From positions 1-10,137 of the forward strand of contig JAISGW010000169.1 in NCBI GenBank assembly GCA_031262895.1: a DNA stretch of 10,137 bases, read 5' to 3'. Under the pieces are notes generated by a model, which was not told where the DNA came from, did no database searches, and worked only from the letters and a program-made list of their open reading frames with translations. Below, in pieces: positions 7,401 through 10,137 of this stretch. Source of the DNA: Tannerella sp. GTDB taxonomy: Bacteria; Bacteroidota; Bacteroidia; Bacteroidales; Tannerellaceae. The stretch's first letter is position 1; the number at the start of each line of letters is the position of its first letter. A program made the position numbers and the translations under genes.

Positions 7401-8277
7401 CGACCTGCACAGCACCAACCAGCTCGACAAAATGGAATACCTGCCCCGCAACGACGGCTCCAACGGCCGCTGGCTGAAAGGCAGCGTGGCCACCAGCGCC
7501 GACAACATCCACTGGAGCGATTCCATTCCTTTCAACTGGACGAACGACGAGCAGACGAAGACCCTCGCCTTCCCCACCCACCCGATGGCGCGCTACCTGC
7601 GGGTTAAGGTGAGCGAGTCGGTAGGCGACTACGGCAGCGGCCGGCAACTGTACATCTTCAAGGTGCCCGGCTCGAAGACCCTCTTGCCCGGCGACATCAA
7701 CAGCGACGGCAAGGTCGACATGGACGACTTCACCTCCTACATGAACTATACCGGCCTCCGCCGGGGCGACGCCGACTTCAATGGCTACGTCAGCATAGGC
7801 GATGTGAACCACAACGGCCTGATTGACGCCTACGACATCTCCGTCGTCGCCACCCAGGTACACGGCGGCGCCGAGGCCCGTCCCTGGTGGCCGAAAGTGA
7901 GCGGCAGCCTGAAGTTCATCCCCTCCAAGACGAGCTACAAGGCCGGCGACGAGGTGGACCTCTTAGTGCGCGGCGACAGCCTCCGCATGGTCAACGCCCT
8001 CAGCTTCGCCCTGCCCTACGACCCGCAGCAGCTCGAATACCTCGGCATTGAGGTCAAGAACATGAAGGATATGGAGAACCTCACCAACGACCGTCTGCAC
8101 TCCGACGGGCAGAAGGTGCTCTATCCCACCTTCGTCAATGCCGGCAACAAGGAGACCCTGCGCGGTTCGGAAGACCTCTTCTTCATCCGCTTCCGCGCCA
8201 AAAAGGCCGGCAAATTCAACCTCAAAGTTTCCGACGGCCTGCTGGTCGACAAGAGCCTCCGCGTCGTGAACTTATAG
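4450..8277 (+). CDS. Secreted GH31 glycosidase, FN3-CBM32-dockerin-cohesin-like; candidate alpha-N-acetylgalactosaminidase
   Basis: This exported retaining alpha-glycosidase has 1275 residues. A signal peptide covers ~1-22 (MKR start, ATASA/K); there is no convincing lipobox. Order of parts: N-terminal beta-sandwich (~25-255), GH31 barrel (~262-600), C-terminal beta domains with a DUF5110-like part (~680-750), FN3 (~852-932), F5/8 type C/CBM32-like module (~935-1073), dockerin (~1080-1137) and a cohesin-like module (~1150-1275). Probable nucleophile is D414 in KTDVAWVGAG and acid/base D466 in WTGDQTGGKWEY. The barrel lacks the WxDMNE motif of classical alpha-glucosidases. Its segments LPNDGYGAGYG, GLWTQSNLHPI and SLDGWAGTQRY resemble the GH31 branch known to act as alpha-N-acetylgalactosaminidases on mucin-type O-glycans (from memory, not searched). 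Substrate is therefore inferred; GH31 membership is firm. The gene lies 44 bp after the HIT gene with no visible promoter, so it may share the greA transcript. A strong terminator follows. Confidence 0.9.
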   Translation: MKRFLFTCCTLLTTLSLATASAKESAAPVRITGIEQINPTTVEVLFANNHRMTLDFYGPNIFRWFDDPAGGILRAPEAMPPARILVDNPRRNPGPLTLKDTPEEISVATSQMKVEINKATSQLRISDPASGRLIVQTLAAPVMDKGYCTLNLRENPDEYFYGGGIQNGRFSHRGEAIQIVNTNNWVDGGVASPTPFYWSTAGYGFMWYTFKPGKYDFGKAKPGEVLLSHNAGYLDVFFMVGKGPVALLNDFYQLTGHPVLLPKFGFYEGHLNAYNRDYWKETTATDPKGILFEDGKYYVESQKDNGGIKESLNGEKNNYQFSARAVVDRYAAHDMPLGWILPNDGYGAGYGQTNSLDGNIENLKEFGDYARKHGVQIGLWTQSNLHPIAGVEPLLQRDIVKEVRDAGVRVLKTDVAWVGAGYSFGLNGISDVAGIMPYYGHDARPFIISLDGWAGTQRYASEWTGDQTGGKWEYIRFHIPTYIGSGLSGQPNITSDMDGIFGGKYVPVNVRDFQWKAFTLIQLNMDGWGLTPKYPHILGEPAASINRSYLKLKSELLPYTYSVAHGAVDGKPVIRAMFLDYPNDYTHGTATRYQYMFGPYFLVAPVYQDTRADREGNDVRNGIYLPEGNWIDYFTGETYAGGRILNNFAAPLWKLPLFVKAGAIIPRTKANNHVGDIDRSLRIYEVYPAGKSSFTQYDDDGTTEAYLHGAYATTLITSETEKGKAVITVAPTQGDFDGFVPEKATEFRVNLTARPKKVEAFIGKQKVKLHEAASLEAFEQGSDVYFYDAAPQLNRFATKGSPFASVSITKNPELLVKLAKADTKATAVRLEVGGYVFAPANKLLRKTGALEAPVGAITPAHTEAYRLTPTWKPVANADYYEIMFDGQLYSTILDDSLLFEDLKPVTTYSFKLRAVNRDGHSAWTELQARTLSNPLEFAIHGATAEASCPSQGRRMGVEQLFNFDETNIWHSKYYQKAVPFTISIDLHSTNQLDKMEYLPRNDGSNGRWLKGSVATSADNIHWSDSIPFNWTNDEQTKTLAFPTHPMARYLRVKVSESVGDYGSGRQLYIFKVPGSKTLLPGDINSDGKVDMDDFTSYMNYTGLRRGDADFNGYVSIGDVNHNGLIDAYDISVVATQVHGGAEARPWWPKVSGSLKFIPSKTSYKAGDEVDLLVRGDSLRMVNALSFALPYDPQQLEYLGIEVKNMKDMENLTNDRLHSDGQKVLYPTFVNAGNKETLRGSEDLFFIRFRAKKAGKFNLKVSDGLLVDKSLRVVNL

Positions 8278-8302
8278 CTTGATGTTAATATCATTTTTTT
8301 GT

Positions 8303-8341
8303 AAAAGGGACTGCGTCGATGATGACGTGGTCCCTTTTTTT
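8303..8341 (+). terminator. Intrinsic terminator of the glycosidase gene
   Basis: AAAAGGGAC (8303-8311) pairs with GTCCCTTTT (8330-8338). The stem continues inward through two G-T wobbles and CGTC/GACG to a 6-nt loop (8318-8323). A run of seven T follows the GTCCC arm (8335-8341). It lies 26 bp after the stop and insulates the efflux operon from readthrough. Confidence 0.9.
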
Positions 8342-8343
8342 GC

Positions 8344-8359
8344 CGTGAATTTTTTCACG
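8344..8359. repeat. Palindrome copy 1: CGTGAA-TTTT-TTCACG
   Basis: A perfect 6-bp inverted repeat around TTTT. Its core GTGAATTTTTTCAC recurs unchanged 40 bp downstream. It has no gene of its own and could be a regulator-binding dyad or one unit of an intergenic repeat family. Confidence 0.6.
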
Positions 8360-8374
8360 ATGTTCCCTGAGCCT

Positions 8375-8405
8375 GGGGAAGGCTGTGAATTTTTTCACGG
8401 CTCCC
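8375..8405. repeat. Palindrome copy 2 within a larger GGGG...CCCC hairpin
   Basis: The same 14-bp core as copy 1 lies at 8385-8398. Its arms extend through GGCT/GGCT-type pairing (including G-T wobbles) and, past a 2-nt AA bulge, to GGGG (8375-8378) with CCCC. The result is a hairpin of about 13 pairs. It is not followed by a T-tract in the forward direction. Confidence 0.55.
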
Positions 8406-8489
8406 CCTAAAATATTCCTTGCTGCTAATTGTCAGCTTTGGCAAAGGACAAATTAATATAAATCAAAAGTGATGAAACGGAAAAAGCGC

Positions 8490-8497
8490 TACCTTTG
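8490..8497 (+). promoter_or_regulatory. Putative -7 promoter element of the efflux operon
   Basis: TACCTTTG matches TAnnTTTG exactly and is identical to the -7 element proposed for metY. No good TTTG lies 17-21 bp upstream, so a -33 box is not recognised and an activator may be needed. Transcription would start near 8504, giving a leader of ~50 nt before the adaptor ATG. GCGC repeats flank the element (8486-8489 and 8497-8500). Confidence 0.5.
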
Positions 8498-8553
8498 CGC
8501 AGTGCATGAGAAGATGAAAGGTTTTAAGAAAAACAACGTTAGAAAGTAATAAA

Positions 8554-9663
8554 ATGAACACAGTAAGATTGATGATGGGTGGGGCGCTCATAGCGTCCAC
8601 CCTCTTGGTTTCTTGCAAGCAGACGCGAGGCCTGCAACAAGCTGCAACCGGCACCTACCCGGTAGCTGCCGTGGGCCGCCAAGATGTAACTCTGGAGTCT
8701 GTGTATCCGGTAACCATTAAAGGTAAAATGGACATTGAAATCCGCCCACGTATAGACGGCTTCATTGACGCCATTTACGTAGATGAAGGTTCCGTTGTGA
8801 AAGCCGGACAGACCTTGTTCAAGATCAATTCGCCCGCCACGGTGCAGGCGCTCACAACCGCCCAGGCTGCAGTTGTCGCAGCCGACGCGCAATTAGCCAC
8901 AGCTCAGTTAAACGTAGCACGCTTCCGTCCGTTGGCTGAAAAAGGCATCGTCAGCCAAGTACAACTTCAAACCTACGAGAACGCCCTTGCCTCGGCCAAA
9001 GCTGCCAAAGAACAAGCCCAGGCACAACTGAAAAATGCCAAGGCACAATTGAGTTGGACAGACGTCAGCAGCCCGGTTGACGGGGTAGTAGGAACCATCC
9101 CCTACCGTAAGGGTAGCTTGGTGAACAACAGCTACGTGCTGACTACCGTGGCCGACATCAACAATGTATTCGGCTACTTTTCCATGAACGAAAAAGACCT
9201 GAGCAAATTCCTCGAAACCCTTGAGGGAACGACCCAGGCCGAAAAGATAAAGAATGCACCCCCCATCACCCTGACCTTGGCCGACGGTACCGTCTACCCC
9301 GAAAAAGGCAAACTTGAAACCATTGCCGGCGTGCTCGACCAGTCTACCGGCTCGGCCAACTTCCGCGTGGAGTTCCCGAACCCTCAAGGCCAGCTCCGCA
9401 GCGGCACCAGCGGCGTAATCGACATACCCAGGCACCTGTCGCAGGTCTTGCTCATCCCGCAGCAGGCTACCTTCGCGCAGCAGGATAAGGTGAACGTCTA
9501 TAAACTGCAGGGGGATTCGGTAGTCAGGAAGACCATCGACGTCATTCCTACGCCCGACAGCAAGAGCTTTGTCGTCACCGGCGGCCTGAATCAGGGCGAC
9601 AAAATCGTCACCGACGGCTTGGCCACGCTTTCCGAAGGCATGAAGATAAAGGTAAAACAATAA
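8554..9663 (+). CDS. RND efflux periplasmic adaptor (membrane-fusion lipoprotein, AcrA/HlyD family)
   Basis: This protein links an inner-membrane RND pump to an outer-membrane TolC-like channel. The 369-residue product starts with a lipoprotein signal peptide whose lipobox is L18-V-S-C21, so the mature protein is anchored by acylated C21. The lipoyl-like half-motif is at ~60-92 (PRIDGFIDAIYVDEGSVVKAG). An Ala/Gln-rich alpha-helical hairpin spans ~95-165. The second lipoyl half, SSPVDGVVG, is at 172-180. The beta-barrel covers ~190-285, with a DQSTGSANFRVEFPNPQGQL segment, and the membrane-proximal domain runs to the end. It overlaps nothing and precedes the pump gene by 9 bp. Substrates cannot be predicted. 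No TetR- or MarR-type regulator gene is present in the window. Confidence 0.95.
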   Translation: MNTVRLMMGGALIASTLLVSCKQTRGLQQAATGTYPVAAVGRQDVTLESVYPVTIKGKMDIEIRPRIDGFIDAIYVDEGSVVKAGQTLFKINSPATVQALTTAQAAVVAADAQLATAQLNVARFRPLAEKGIVSQVQLQTYENALASAKAAKEQAQAQLKNAKAQLSWTDVSSPVDGVVGTIPYRKGSLVNNSYVLTTVADINNVFGYFSMNEKDLSKFLETLEGTTQAEKIKNAPPITLTLADGTVYPEKGKLETIAGVLDQSTGSANFRVEFPNPQGQLRSGTSGVIDIPRHLSQVLLIPQQATFAQQDKVNVYKLQGDSVVRKTIDVIPTPDSKSFVVTGGLNQGDKIVTDGLATLSEGMKIKVKQ

Positions 9664-9672
9664 GGACATCCT

Positions 9673-10137
9673 ATGCTAAAGACATTTATCGAGCGGCCGG
9701 TTCTCTCGACCGTTATCTCCATATTGATTGTGGTGCTGGGTATCATCGGCATCACAACGCTTCCTATCGAACAATATCCTGACATTGCACCGCCTACGGT
9801 GAGTGTCCGCGCCTATTATCCCGGCGCGAACGCCGACGTGGTGATGAACAGTGTCATCATACCCTTGGAGGAAGCCATCAACGGCGTGGAAGGCATGACC
9901 TACATGACCTCTACCGCCTCTACGGGTTCGGCTAACATCACGATTTACTTCAAGCAGGGCATCAACCCCGACATCGCCGCCGTCAACGTACAGAACCTGG
10001 CGGCCACGGCCAACTCCAAGTTGCCTACAGAAGTGAAGATGACTGGTGTTACGGTGCGCAAGCAGCAGACCTCTACCGTCCTTTTCATCGCCCTCTGGAC
10101 AGACAACCCGGACTACGACCTGAAGTTCGTGCAGAAC
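9673..10137 (+). CDS. RND multidrug efflux permease (AcrB/HAE1 type), N-terminal part, runs off the window
   Basis: This inner-membrane proton-driven pump forms the engine of a tripartite efflux system. The frame is open for 155 codons to the last base; family members have ~1030-1060 residues. The sequence shows the hallmark opening MLKTFIERPVLSTVISIL, first transmembrane helix at ~10-30, then LPIEQYPDIAPPTVSVRAYY-type sequence. The first porter-domain segment follows (PGANADVV, INGVEGMTYMTSTASTGSANITIYF, VNVQNLAATANSKLP). The start at ATG 9673 fits the family exactly and lies 9 bp after the adaptor stop, so the two are co-transcribed. GGAC just upstream is at best a weak ribosome site. The outer-membrane channel gene is expected further right. 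Confidence 0.95.
   Translation, partial: MLKTFIERPVLSTVISILIVVLGIIGITTLPIEQYPDIAPPTVSVRAYYPGANADVVMNSVIIPLEEAINGVEGMTYMTSTASTGSANITIYFKQGINPDIAAVNVQNLAATANSKLPTEVKMTGVTVRKQQTSTVLFIALWTDNPDYDLKFVQN

Larger units (their letters stand above)
8278..8553. other. Intergenic region between the glycosidase and the efflux operon
   Basis: This 276-bp gap contains, in order, the glycosidase terminator, two copies of a short palindrome, an AT-rich stretch with an imperfect CTTTG-G-CAAAG dyad at 8436-8446, and the -7 element of the efflux operon. No tRNA is visible and no convincing gene. An 11-codon ORF (8514-8549, starting MKGFKK) ends 4 bp before the adaptor ATG; there is no independent support that it is translated. 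Confidence 0.6.

Noticed and set aside
8486..8500. GCGC dyad flanking the efflux -7 element as a repressor site
   Set aside because: The arms are only 4 bp, too short to distinguish from chance; mentioned only in the promoter entry.

Overview
The window reads as chromosomal DNA of a fairly GC-rich, gut-type Bacteroidales bacterium. Three things suggest this: a SusC-type TonB-dependent receptor start, several promoters with the Bacteroidota -7 element TAnnTTTG (TATATTTG, TACCTTTG twice, TATTTTTG), and a secreted multi-module glycosidase of the kind Bacteroidales use on host or plant glycans. The species cannot be named from the sequence.

Layout. Positions 1-66 read forward as a piece of an ammonium transporter (Amt). 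Positions 49-1782 read in reverse as the first ~580 residues of a SusC-like receptor. The two readings share about 18 bp and the receptor stops abruptly there, so the left edge is a chimeric junction, either an assembly artefact or a rearrangement. A 290-bp divergent intergenic region (1783-2072) holds a promoter for each flanking gene. metY (O-acetylhomoserine sulfhydrylase) follows on the + strand at 2073-3359. Next comes greA (3533-4003), whose leader carries a promoter match and, only ~25 bp further on, a near-ideal UUCG-loop intrinsic terminator. A HIT-family hydrolase (4010-4405) is tightly coupled to greA. Only 44 bp later a 1275-residue secreted GH31 enzyme begins (4450-8277), with FN3, F5/8C (CBM32-like), dockerin and cohesin-like modules. 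A strong terminator (8303-8341) and two copies of a GTGAA-TTTT-TTCAC palindrome fill the next gap. The window ends with the first genes of an RND tripartite efflux operon: a lipoprotein membrane-fusion protein (8554-9663) and the first 155 codons of the inner-membrane pump (9673 to the window end).

How the genes work together. greA and the HIT gene form a housekeeping transcription unit, and the glycosidase may be read from the same mRNA because no promoter is visible in front of it. The adaptor and pump form one operon, with the outer-membrane TolC-like channel expected beyond the right edge. metY stands alone under its own promoter.

Most interesting points: (i) the dockerin plus cohesin-like C-terminus on a GH31 enzyme whose active-site region looks like the alpha-N-acetylgalactosaminidase branch; (ii) the greA leader with promoter, tiny ORF and terminator packed into ~90 bp, reminiscent of the E. 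coli greA leader; (iii) the Amt/SusC junction at the left edge. I did not find a convincing wholly new system, CRISPR array, tRNA, rRNA or insertion sequence.
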